NCBI RefSeq assembly: GCF_000262465.1
Contig: NZ_CM001489.1
Coordinates: forward strand, 6,449,222-6,513,221
Reading direction: 5' to 3'
DNA: 64,000 nucleotides
DNA from: Frankia sp. QA3
Lineage (GTDB): Bacteria > Actinomycetota > Actinomycetes > Frankiales > Frankiaceae
Both the position numbers and the translations under genes were made by a program. Below, one piece after another: positions 40,002 to 47,093 of this stretch; position 1 is the stretch's first letter, and the number at the start of each line of letters is the position of its first letter. Under the pieces are notes generated by a model that had not been told where the DNA came from, did not search any database, and was given only the letters and a program-made list of their open reading frames with translations.

Positions 40002-41519
40002 GTGAATCGTTTGCGCCGTGACTACCCGGCGCTCGGCGCCACCGAGCTGGCCGCGCTGGTCCGCGCCGGGCTGATCGCCCCGCAGGCCCCGGTCGAGGTG
40101 GCCCTGGCCCGGCTGCGGGAGACCGACGGCGCGCTGCGGGCCTTCACCTCCTGCTGGCCGGACTGGGCCGCGCACCGGGCCGGCCTGGTCGGCCGGGCGC
40201 TCGCCCGCGGCGCCGAGCTGCCGCTGGCCGGTGTGCCGATCGCGGTCAAGTCGGGCAGCGGCGTCACGGCGCCCACGACCCGTCGGCTGCTCGCCGCGGG
40301 GGCCATCGTGATCGGGACGACGGCGGTGCCGGTCCGTGCCGCGCATCCCTGGCAGACCTGGGGTCACACCACCCGGGGCCCGACGGTGAACCCGTGGCGG
40401 CCCGATCGGGTGCCCGGCGGCTCGTCGGCCGGCTCGGCGGTCGCCGTCGCAAGCGGGGTCGTCCCCCTTGCCACCGCTGGTGACGGCGCCGGCTCCACCC
40501 GCATCCCCGCGGCCTGGTGCGGGGTGGTCGGGCTCAAGCCGACCAGCGGCCGCTTCCCCGGCCCCGACCGCGCCGGCCTGACCGTCCCCGGCCCGATCGT
40601 CCGCCGCGGCGCCGACGCGGCCGCCTGGTGGGCGGTCGTCGCCGGCGCCCGCGAGTTGCCGACTGCGCTGCCTGCCGCGGGCAGTGGGCTGGCTGGCAGT
40701 GGGCTGGTCGGCGGGGAGTCGGCTGGCGGGAAGTCGTCGGCGGCGGGAGGCGAGCCGGTTCCCGGCCTTTATCCCCCGCTTGGCGTCGATCCGCTCAATC
40801 CGCTCAATCCGCTCGATCCATTTGATCCATTTGATCCGCTGCCGGTCGACGCGGCCGGGGGCGCTCGGGCGCGCGGCGGCGGCCTGCGCAAAGCCGGCAG
40901 CCACGGGCAGGACGCCGGCAGCCACGGGCAGGACGCCGGCAGCCACGGGCAGGACGGTGGGCGGCTCGGAATCGCCGTCTGGTCGGCGACGCTTGGCTTT
41001 GCCAGTCCCGAGCCCGAGGTGGCCGCCGTGAGCCGGGCCGCCGCCGACCGGCTTGCCGCCGCCGGCGTGCTGAGCTGGGCGGAGGTGCCCGTCGAGCTGC
41101 TCGACCCGGAGGAGGCGTGGACGGCGCTGCGGACGGTGCCGGCAGCCCCTGGGACAGCGTCCGCCGCTGGGACGGCGCCTGCCTCGACCGCGGCCGTCGC
41201 GGCCGTGCGCGCGCACAACGATCGATGCCTCTCGGCCGTGCTGGCTCGGGCGGACGTGCTGCTCACGCCGACCACGCCCAACCGGCCGCATCCGCACGCG
41301 GGTCCCGGCACGGTCCGCAGCGTGAGCCTGACGTGGGCGTTCAACCTCAGCGGGCAGCCGGCGGTGAGCGTGCCCGCGGGCTTCACCGCCGACGGCTGCC
41401 CGGTCGGACTCCAGATCGTCGGCCGTCATGGCGAGGAGAGCCGTCTGCTGCGCCTCGTCGCCGCGCTCGAACTCCTCGCCCCCTGGCCGTCGCCGGGGCG
41501 GGACCGGTGGGCCGGTTAG
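40002..41519 (+). CDS. Amidase-signature family enzyme with repeat insertion
   Basis: The protein has about 505 residues. It carries the amidase-signature catalytic triad: Lys in VPIAVKSGSG near 82, cis-Ser in VPGGSSAGSAVAVASG near 145, and nucleophile Ser in GDGAGSTRIPAAWCG near 168. Residues 225-320 are not family-like: an Asn/Asp-Pro-Leu/Phe repeat, then three copies of AGSHGQD. The family fold resumes at RLGIAVWSATLGF. The two inserts come from DNA repeats and keep the frame. Starts GTG 39981 and 40002 are both possible. The stop overlaps that of the convergent methyltransferase remnant. Substrate is unknown. Confidence 0.8.
   Translation: MNRLRRDYPALGATELAALVRAGLIAPQAPVEVALARLRETDGALRAFTSCWPDWAAHRAGLVGRALARGAELPLAGVPIAVKSGSGVTAPTTRRLLAAGAIVIGTTAVPVRAAHPWQTWGHTTRGPTVNPWRPDRVPGGSSAGSAVAVASGVVPLATAGDGAGSTRIPAAWCGVVGLKPTSGRFPGPDRAGLTVPGPIVRRGADAAAWWAVVAGARELPTALPAAGSGLAGSGLVGGESAGGKSSAAGGEPVPGLYPPLGVDPLNPLNPLDPFDPFDPLPVDAAGGARARGGGLRKAGSHGQDAGSHGQDAGSHGQDGGRLGIAVWSATLGFASPEPEVAAVSRAAADRLAAAGVLSWAEVPVELLDPEEAWTALRTVPAAPGTASAAGTAPASTAAVAAVRAHNDRCLSAVLARADVLLTPTTPNRPHPHAGPGTVRSVSLTWAFNLSGQPAVSVPAGFTADGCPVGLQIVGRHGEESRLLRLVAALELLAPWPSPGRDRWAG
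40788..40841. repeat. 9-bp tandem repeat inside the amidase gene
   Basis: Six nine-base units of the types AATCCGCTC and GATCCATTT run from 40788 to 40841 and encode Asn/Asp-Pro-Leu/Phe triplets in frame. The unit is unusually AT-rich for this genome. Confidence 0.9.
40893..40955. repeat. 21-bp tandem repeat inside the amidase gene
   Basis: Three identical 21-base units (40893-40913, 40914-40934, 40935-40955) beginning GCCGGCAGCCACGGG encode AGSHGQD three times in frame. Confidence 0.95.
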
Positions 41520-42303
41520 GCGGGCCGGCGAGCCGAGGCGATCAGGTGGATGCCGATGGACTCGCCCTCGCGTTCGGCGGAGAGCTCCACCTCCGTGCGC
41601 ACGAGGGTGGGAAAGCAGGAGACGTCCTCGGCCACGGCCCGCTTGACCGCCTCGGCGGACAGCACCGTGCGCGGACGGATCCACTGGACGTCGAAGCCGG
41701 CGCTGGTCAGCAGGGCCCGCAGTTCCTCCGGCCAGAAACACCGGGTGATCGTGCGTCCTCGGCGGGCACGAGCACGACGTCGGCGCGAGGCACGTCGGAC
41801 AGTTCCGCCCAGCGATGCTGCTCGGCGAGGCGGGCGAGGCCGAGCAGGAGCGAGTCGACGCAGAGCAGCAGCCGCCCGCCCGGGCGCAGCATGCTGTGGA
41901 TCTCGTCGAGGGTCGTCTCCGTGGCCAGGCAGAACGACAGCGCCCGCGCCTCGGCGAGCACCGCGTCGAACGAGCCGGGGGAGAACCAGTCCAGCGAGCG
42001 GGCGTCGCCCACGACCGGCAGCAGCGCGCCCGGACCGACGGCCGGGTCGGCCGGCTCGGCCTGGGCCACCACCCGCACGACCTGGTGACCGGCGGTCACC
42101 ATCTGGCGGGCGAAGCGGGCCCGTGGGCCGGAGACGTCGAGCACCCGTGCCGGCTGCGCCGGCAGCCACTCCCGCAGCTGGGCCGACGCGACCTCCTCGT
42201 AGAAGGCCCAGTACGGATCATCACTGTCTGCTGGAGCCTCGCAGACCAGGGTGTTCGCTCGTCCACGAGGCGGGCCCGGGTCGGCGTCGGGGCCAGGCAG
42301 CAT
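41516..42303 (-). pseudogene. SAM-dependent methyltransferase, single-base frameshift
   Basis: The first part, from ATG 42303 with AGGAAAGC upstream, reads as a class I methyltransferase: WAFYEEVASAQLREWLPAQP, ARVLDVSGPRARFARQMVTAG (SAM loop), VVGDARSLDWFSPGSFDAVL and MLRPGGRLLLCVDS. Near 41753 the frame breaks. The natural C-terminus, TRCFWPEELRALLTSAGFDV to the end at 41516, follows one frame over. A single missing base in the GAGGACGCACGATC context would restore the gene. It is either a recent loss or a sequence error. Its stop overlaps that of the convergent amidase. Confidence 0.8.
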
Positions 42304-42332
42304 GAAGCTTTCCTACCCTTCGGGAGGCGATG

Positions 42333-43136
42333 ATGCGAGGCAAGTCACACACTCGAGGTGGAAGTCTGACAGATTCCACGCTCGACCACGCTGTGTCCTT
42401 CCCTGCTGTGTCGGATCGATGCACGCCGGCCCCGCCACCGCCCGACGCCGGCGCCGAGCCGGCGCCGGTCGACGGTGCCTGCATAGCTGTGGACGGTGGG
42501 CGGCTGCGGGTGGTTCCCGGGACCGGCGCGTCGATCGTGATGTTCCTGCACGGCGCCGGCAGCGGCGTCGACACGCCCCTGTTCGACGCCCTGGCCGCCC
42601 GGCTGGGTGCCGCCGGGGTGGGGGTGGCCCGCTTGGAGATGCCCTACCGGGTGGCCGGGCGCCGCGCCCCGGACCGGCCGGCCCGCCTCGACGCGGTGGC
42701 CATCGCCGCGGTCGAGGCGCTCGGGACGCCGCGCCCGCTGGCCCTCGCCGGGGTGTCGATGGGTTCGCGGGTGGCCGTCCGGGTCGCCGCGGGGACCGGC
42801 GCCCGCGGGGTGCTCGCCCTGGGCTTCCCGCTGCAGCCGCCGGGCACCACCGCGGCGGGCCGGCCGAAGCCGTCCCGGCAGGAGGAGCTCGACGGCGCCG
42901 GTGTGCCCGTCCTCGTCGTCCAGGGTGACCGGGATTCGTTCGGCCGCCCGGCGCCGGATCCGGCGCTCGATCGACGGGTGAGCCTCGTCGCGGGCGGTGA
43001 CCATTCCTTCCGCACCCGGGTGCGGGACGGCCGGCCGGCCGGCGAGGCCGTCGCCGAGGCCGCCCGGGTGGGCGCCGCGTTCCTGCTCGACCGGTTGGGC
43101 CCGCCGGCCCCGGCGCGGGAATCAGCGGCGGGGTGA
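42333..43136 (+). CDS. Alpha/beta hydrolase (KANL3/Tex30-like)
   Basis: The 267-residue protein has MFLHGAGSGVDTPLFDALAA near residue 70, the nucleophile in LAGVSMGSRVAV near 145, LGFPLQPPG near 170, VVQGDRDSFG near 195 and a late GGDHSF histidine. This matches the KANL3/Tex30 group of alpha/beta hydrolases. The first 45 residues are a Pro/Ala-rich extension. ATG 42333 was preferred over 42330 because GGAGG then has a five-base spacer. Its 3' end contains the -35 of the sigR promoter. Substrate is unknown. Confidence 0.75.
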   Translation: MRGKSHTRGGSLTDSTLDHAVSFPAVSDRCTPAPPPPDAGAEPAPVDGACIAVDGGRLRVVPGTGASIVMFLHGAGSGVDTPLFDALAARLGAAGVGVARLEMPYRVAGRRAPDRPARLDAVAIAAVEALGTPRPLALAGVSMGSRVAVRVAAGTGARGVLALGFPLQPPGTTAAGRPKPSRQEELDGAGVPVLVVQGDRDSFGRPAPDPALDRRVSLVAGGDHSFRTRVRDGRPAGEAVAEAARVGAAFLLDRLGPPAPARESAAG

Positions 43137-43144
43137 TCGGCGTT
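43117..43144 (+). promoter_or_regulatory. SigR-type autoregulatory promoter of sigR
   Basis: GGGAAT (43117-43122) and CGTT (43141-43144) are 18 bases apart, an essentially perfect SigR/SigH promoter. The -35 lies inside the end of the hydrolase gene. The predicted start of transcription is near 43151, upstream of the long-form sigR ATG at 43178. Confidence 0.8.
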
Positions 43145-43177
43145 GGGTCCCATGTCAGACGAGGTCACGGAGGTCTC

Positions 43178-43987
43178 ATGACTCCTGCGAACGCCGTGTA
43201 CAGGCGGCCGTCGGCGCAGCCGGGACATGTTCCACAATGGCCCCCTGCGGCCGTCGTGCCGATGCGCGCTGAGGCCGTGGCCGGGGTATCGTCCGCTCCG
43301 GAGAGACGGTCCGGTTCCGTCCGGTCCGGCACCCGGAGCGCGGAGCGGGCCGTCGGGGAGCATGACGGTGAGGGAGTGATCCTGGTCGACGAGACCACCG
43401 AGGAGCGGGGCGCGCGGTTCGAGCGCGACGCCCTCCCGTACCTCGACCAGCTGTATGCGGCCGCCCTGCGGATGACCCGCAATCCGGCCGACGCGGAGGA
43501 CCTCGTCCAGGAGACCTTCGTCAAGGCGTTCGCGGCCTTCCACCAGTTCCAGGAGGGCACGAACCTCAAGGCGTGGCTCTACCGGATCCTGACCAACACC
43601 TTCATCAACACCTACCGCAAGCGGCAGCGGCAGCCGTTGCAGAGCCCGACCGAACAGGTCGAGGACTGGCAGCTCGCCGAGGCCGAGTCGCACACGTCCA
43701 GTGGCCTGAAGAGCGCCGAGACCGAGGCGCTGGAGCATCTGCCCGACAGCGACATCAAGGACGCGTTGCAGGCGTTGCCGGAGGACTTCCGGATGGCGGT
43801 GTACCTCGCCGACGTCGAGGGCTTCGCGTACAAGGAGATCGCGGAGATCATGGGCACGCCGATCGGGACCGTGATGTCCCGGCTGCACCGTGGCCGCCGA
43901 GGTCTGCGCAAGTCCCTGGAGAAGTACGCGGCGGATCGCGGGCTGGTGGGGGCCGGGTCCGCTGACGGCGAGGGTGGAGCGTCGTGA
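43178..43987 (+). CDS. sigR: ECF sigma factor SigR (SigH-like)
   Basis: From residue 80 on, the protein is closely SigR-like: RFERDALPYLDQLYAAALRM, NPADAEDLVQETFVKAFAAF, NLKAWLYRILTNTFINTYRK (region 2), and DVEGFAYKEIAEIMGTPIGT then VMSRLHRGRRGLRKSLE (region 4). It directs the thiol-oxidative stress response and is restrained by RsrA. ATG 43178 has GGAGG four bases upstream and lies just after the SigR-type promoter; shorter forms could start at ATG 43262 or GTG 43376. A longer inducible and a shorter basal isoform are known in streptomycetes. Its stop overlaps rsrA by four bases. Confidence 0.93.
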   Translation: MTPANAVYRRPSAQPGHVPQWPPAAVVPMRAEAVAGVSSAPERRSGSVRSGTRSAERAVGEHDGEGVILVDETTEERGARFERDALPYLDQLYAAALRMTRNPADAEDLVQETFVKAFAAFHQFQEGTNLKAWLYRILTNTFINTYRKRQRQPLQSPTEQVEDWQLAEAESHTSSGLKSAETEALEHLPDSDIKDALQALPEDFRMAVYLADVEGFAYKEIAEIMGTPIGTVMSRLHRGRRGLRKSLEKYAADRGLVGAGSADGEGGAS

Positions 43988-44268
43988 GCTGCGGTGGTGA
44001 GCACGAGATCGACTGCCGGAAGGTTCTGGACGCGGTCTTCCTGTACCTCGACGGCGAGTGCGACGGGGGGCAGCACACTCTCATTCGGGCCCATCTCGAC
44101 GAGTGCTCCCCGTGCCTGCGCGAGTTCGGCGTGGAACACGAGGTGAAGATGCTCGTCGCCCGCAAGTGCGGGGGGGAGCGGGCGCCGGACTCGCTGCGGA
44201 GCAGCGTCCTGGCCCGGCTCCGCTCGGCCCGGGTCGAGGCGGACGCCACCGAGTTCCGACCCGAGTAG
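43984..44268 (+). CDS. rsrA: Redox-sensitive zinc anti-sigma factor RsrA
   Basis: The 94-residue protein has the ZAS motif HLDECSPC (H37, C41, C44) with N-terminal C3 and C11, the set used by RsrA/RshA to hold zinc. On oxidation it forms a disulfide and releases SigR. The C-terminal helices (LRSSVLARLRSARV) are typical. The GTG start at 43984 overlaps the sigR stop (GTGA), so translation is coupled and stoichiometry is kept. A strong terminator follows. Confidence 0.95.
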   Translation: MSCGGEHEIDCRKVLDAVFLYLDGECDGGQHTLIRAHLDECSPCLREFGVEHEVKMLVARKCGGERAPDSLRSSVLARLRSARVEADATEFRPE

Positions 44269-44282
44269 CGGCTCGGCGCCCG

Positions 44283-44311
44283 GGAGCGGGCCCCGCAGCG
44301 GGGCCCGCTCC
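44283..44311 (+). terminator. Terminator of sigR-rsrA
   Basis: A perfect 14-bp GC stem (44283-44296 with 44298-44311) around a single A begins 15 bases after the rsrA stop. Confidence 0.75.
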
Positions 44312-44397
44312 GCTCGACGCTCGGCGTCCCGCGGTCACGCCCAGCGGTCCCGCGGGGTACAGGAAGCGCCCAGGCCTGCGGGCTAGTGTCCTGCGTC

Positions 44398-45351
44398 GTG
44401 CGCATCCTCGTCACCGGCGCGGCCGGCTTCATCGGTTCCACCGTCACCGACCGGCTGCTGGCCGACGGTCACAGCGTCGTCGGCGTCGACGACCTGTCCA
44501 CCGGCCGGCTGGCCAACCTCACCGCCGCGGCGGCGGAGCCCCGCTTCTCCTTCGAGCAGCTCGACGTCACCTCGCCCGAGCTGCCCGCCCTCGTCGGCCG
44601 GGTGCAACCCGAGGTGGTCGCGCACCTGGCGGCCCAGATCGACGTCCGGGTCAGCGTCGCCGACCCGCTGCGCGACGCCCGGCAGAACGTCCTCGGCACG
44701 ATCAACGTCCTCGAGGCCAGCCGCCTCGCCGGCACATCCAAGGTCATCCATACCTCGTCCGGCGGGTCGATCTACGGCTCGCCCGCGCGGCTGCCGGTCG
44801 ACGAGACCGCGCCGGTCGTGCCCGAGTCGCCGTACGCCGCGGGCAAGGCCGCCGGCGAGCTGTATCTCAGCGTCTACCGGGCGACCCATGGCCTGGCCTC
44901 GACCGCCCTGGCGCTGGCCAACGTCTACGGGCCGCGGCAGGACCCGCACGGCGAGGCGGGCGTCGTGGCCATCTTCGGGACGGCCATGCTGGCCGGGCGT
45001 CAGGCGAAGATCTTCGGTGACGGCACCGCGAGCCGGGACTACGTGTTCGTGGGCGACGTGGCCGAGGCGTTCGCCCGGGTGCTGCCGGTGGACGTCGCCA
45101 GCGGCGTCCGGCTCAACATCGGCACCGGCGTCGAGACCACCGTGCGGGAGCTGCACAGCCGGATCGCCGCGATCGTCGGCGTGCCCGACACCCCGCTGGC
45201 GGCTCCGGCGCGCCCCGGCGAGCTGGCCCGCATCGCCCTGGCCGTGCGCCTGGCCGAGCGGCTGGTGGGCTGGCGACCCACGGTCGATCTCGACGAGGGG
45301 CTGGCGCGCACCATCGCCTGGCTGCGCCAGCAGATCGTCGCCGCGGCCTGA
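44398..45351 (+). CDS. NAD-dependent epimerase (UDP-glucose 4-epimerase-like)
   Basis: The 317-residue extended SDR has ILVTGAAGFIGSTVTDRL at the N-terminus, HLAAQIDVRVSV near residue 80, the catalytic SPYAAGKAAGEL (Tyr-x3-Lys) near 145, and NVYGPRQDPHGEAGV. These fit the UDP-glucose 4-epimerase/dehydratase group; the precise sugar is uncertain. GTG 44398 was chosen because it puts the Rossmann strand two residues from the N-terminus. The gene lies between the rsrA terminator and a second terminator, so it is probably monocistronic. Confidence 0.85.
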   Translation: MRILVTGAAGFIGSTVTDRLLADGHSVVGVDDLSTGRLANLTAAAAEPRFSFEQLDVTSPELPALVGRVQPEVVAHLAAQIDVRVSVADPLRDARQNVLGTINVLEASRLAGTSKVIHTSSGGSIYGSPARLPVDETAPVVPESPYAAGKAAGELYLSVYRATHGLASTALALANVYGPRQDPHGEAGVVAIFGTAMLAGRQAKIFGDGTASRDYVFVGDVAEAFARVLPVDVASGVRLNIGTGVETTVRELHSRIAAIVGVPDTPLAAPARPGELARIALAVRLAERLVGWRPTVDLDEGLARTIAWLRQQIVAAA

Positions 45352-45363
45352 GCGGCGCCTGGC

Positions 45364-45389
45364 GGCGGGCCGTGTCCACACGGCCCGCC
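45364..45389. terminator. Bidirectional terminator
   Basis: An 11-bp perfect stem (GGCGGGCCGTG with CACGGCCCGCC) and a four-base loop lie between the convergent epimerase and bL37 genes. Confidence 0.7.
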
Positions 45390-45396
45390 GGGCTGC

Positions 45397-45471
45397 TCAG
45401 GTGTTCGGGCGCTTGCCGTGGTTGGCCTTGCTCTTGGCCCGCGCGCGCCGCTTGCGCTTCTTCTTCGCCAT
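45397..45471 (-). CDS. Ribosomal protein bL37 (24 residues)
   Basis: This tiny gene encodes 24 residues: MAKKKRKRRARAKSKA followed by NHGKRPNT. It is nearly all Lys/Arg/Ala and ends in the NHGKRPN pattern of bL37, the small 50S protein described in mycobacterial ribosomes. The start ATG at 45471 has a strong GGGGAGGA ribosome site, which argues for a real, well-translated gene. It lies between the epimerase terminator and the DUF5317 gene. Identity is from memory of the family's size and ending, and a database check would settle it. Confidence 0.78.
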   Translation of the reverse strand: MAKKKRKRRARAKSKANHGKRPNT

Positions 45472-45503
45472 GGCGTCCTCCCCTCCATCAGTCGGATGTG
45501 GAG

Positions 45504-46358
45504 TCATCGTGCCAGCCCGGGCCGGCGGGTGGTGACCGACCTGCCCGCGTGGCCGCCCCCGCCCTCGTCGTCCCCGTCGTCCCCGTCACGGTCGACCTGC
45601 CCGACCTGCCCGACCTGCCCGTCCGCGGCGGCCACGGGATCGCTGTCCGGTGGGTCGCCGTCGAACAGGTCGTTGGTGTAGGGATCGTCGTCGGGATCAT
45701 CCCAACCGGCGTGCCCGTCGTAGCCGGTCAGCCCGTCCGCGCCGCCATATCCCGGCGGCGGTGCGCCGGTCAGCGCCCCCTGACGCCGGGCCTGCAGCGT
45801 GCGCCACGCCCGCACCGGGGTCACCGCCCCGAACAGCCCGAGCGCCGCGGCGATCGCCACGTCGCCGATGCTCACCACCGCCGGCACTCCCGGGAAGGGC
45901 AACGGGATGATGTCGCTGAGCAGCCGCAGGCTCGTGCCATCCCCGGCGGGGGAGTGAAAGGCCGAGGCAAGGATGTCGTCGATCGGGACGCCGGCCCGGT
46001 CGGCCCCCCACAGCGACACCGGCATCTGCCCGCCGTTCGCGGTGATGACGGCAGCGTTGGCGATGATGCCGGTCACCAGCAGCCCGAGTCCGGGCAGCCG
46101 GTTGTTCATCCCGGCGAACAGCGCGGCGAGCACCGCCGCCACGATCCAGGCGGGGCTGTGCAGAGCCGGGACGAGCCCGCCCACCGCCAGTACCAGGATC
46201 ACCGCGGCGAACAACCACGGGCGCAGGACATGGACGCGGGCGAGGGCGCCGAGGGTTCCGCCGCGGGCCAGGCCGACGCCCAGCCCGCACACCAGGGTCA
46301 GCACGAGAAGTACGAGCACATGCGTAGTCTGCGGGGTTACGGCAAACAGTCCCAACAC
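45504..46358 (-). CDS. DUF5317-family membrane protein
   Basis: The protein has about 284 residues. Four to five hydrophobic segments fill the first 170 residues (LVLLVLTLVCGLGVGLA, LFAAVILVLAVGGLVPAL, WIVAAVLAALFAGM, GLLVTGIIANAAVIT, VSIGDVAIAAALGLFGAV). The NGGQMPVS motif and the last helix fit DUF5317. The C-terminal 100 residues are acidic, Gly/Asp-rich and probably cytosolic or disordered, with a VGQVGQV repeat. The start is uncertain; GTG 46358 and GTG 46319 are plausible and no ribosome site decides. Function is unknown. Confidence 0.6.
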   Translation of the reverse strand: MLGLFAVTPQTTHVLVLLVLTLVCGLGVGLARGGTLGALARVHVLRPWLFAAVILVLAVGGLVPALHSPAWIVAAVLAALFAGMNNRLPGLGLLVTGIIANAAVITANGGQMPVSLWGADRAGVPIDDILASAFHSPAGDGTSLRLLSDIIPLPFPGVPAVVSIGDVAIAAALGLFGAVTPVRAWRTLQARRQGALTGAPPPGYGGADGLTGYDGHAGWDDPDDDPYTNDLFDGDPPDSDPVAAADGQVGQVGQVDRDGDDGDDEGGGGHAGRSVTTRRPGLAR

Positions 46359-46478
46359 CGGGCGGTCGAGTCGCCTCTGCGCTGTGGTGCGAACACACCT
46401 GTGGGCGAGGGGCATTGGTCAGGGTGACCGGTGGCACTAGGCTCTTGGCAGGTTCGAACCGCCGCTGAAGGGAGCCCG

Positions 46479-46709
46479 ATGGTCGAGGAAGTCCGCGCGG
46501 AGATGGTGGCCAACGTCTGGAAGGTCGTCGTCGGTGTGGGTGACCCGGTGGCCGCCGGCGACGCCCTCGTCATCCTCGACTCCATGAAGATGGAGATCCC
46601 GGTGATCAGCGAGGACGGCGGCACGGTCGCCCGGATCGCGGTCCAGGAGGGCGACGTCGTCCAGGACGGCGACCTGATCGCCGTGGTCGAGCCGGTCGCC
46701 GCCGGCTGA
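46479..46709 (+). CDS. Small biotinylated carrier protein (TB7.3-like)
   Basis: The 76-residue protein is a single biotinyl domain. The acceptor is K37 in LDSMKMEIPV, and the two flanking hammerhead strands are present (MVANVWKVVVGVGDPVAAGD and EGDVVQDGDLIAVV). It carries biotin for a carboxylase. The mycobacterial homologue lies beside the anti-SigH gene, so the neighbourhood matches. ATG 46479 has GAAGGGAG upstream. It stands close to the biotin-synthesis genes here, which suits its need for biotin. Whether it serves acetyl- or propionyl-CoA carboxylase is unknown. Confidence 0.92.
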   Translation: MVEEVRAEMVANVWKVVVGVGDPVAAGDALVILDSMKMEIPVISEDGGTVARIAVQEGDVVQDGDLIAVVEPVAAG

Positions 46710-46834
46710 AGCCCCGCTCGGCCCACTCCACTCGGCCCGGTCGCCGACCCCGCCGGGGTCCGCCGCGAGCCGCTTGATGCCCGGCCCCGCTGTCCGCTGT
46801 GGGCTGGGTCGCGCCATGCCCTAAGCTGACGTTC

Positions 46835-47029
46835 GTGGACGCTTCGTTCTGTGACCGTTGCGGTCAGTTGGCCAGTGTGGGCAGTCATGAGGCGTGCGCG
46901 CGGGCCCGTGAGCTCGAACCACCGCGTTACTGCCGGGTCTGCCGGCGGCGGATGGTGGTGCAGGTGACCCCGGCGGGCTGGTCGGCGCGCTGCACCGAGC
47001 ACGGCCTCATGACGGCCACCAACGCCTGA
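46835..47029 (+). CDS. bsaP: Biotin synthase auxiliary protein BsaP-like
   Basis: The 64-residue protein begins MDASFCDRCGQLASVGSHEA and continues with RYCRVCRRRMVVQ and a final CTEHG. The five cysteines are spread as CxxC, a lone C, CxxC and C, and the RYCRVCRRRMVVQVTPAGW region is the characteristic part. This resembles BsaP, a small Fe-S-associated protein needed for biotin synthase in mycobacteria. The GTG at 46835 is the start. It converges on bioB, separated by a strong hairpin, which supports the link with biotin synthesis. Confidence 0.82.
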   Translation: MDASFCDRCGQLASVGSHEACARARELEPPRYCRVCRRRMVVQVTPAGWSARCTEHGLMTATNA

Positions 47030-47040
47030 ATCCGCGCAGC

Positions 47041-47081
47041 CCCCGGCCAGAGCCCGCGCGCCGCGCGCGGGCCGGCCGGGG
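47041..47081. terminator. Bidirectional terminator between bsaP and bioB
   Basis: Two stacked stems, an outer CCCCGGCC/GGCCGGGG and an inner CCCGCGCG/CGCGCGGG, with small bulges between them, form a long GC hairpin between the convergent genes. Confidence 0.65.
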
Positions 47082-47093
47082 GCGGGCAGCGTC

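Noticed and set aside
43133..43177. The upstream-most in-frame start of sigR
   Set aside because: A start at 43133 would lie upstream of the likely transcription start near 43151, and it has no ribosome site. ATG 43178 with GGAGG is better.
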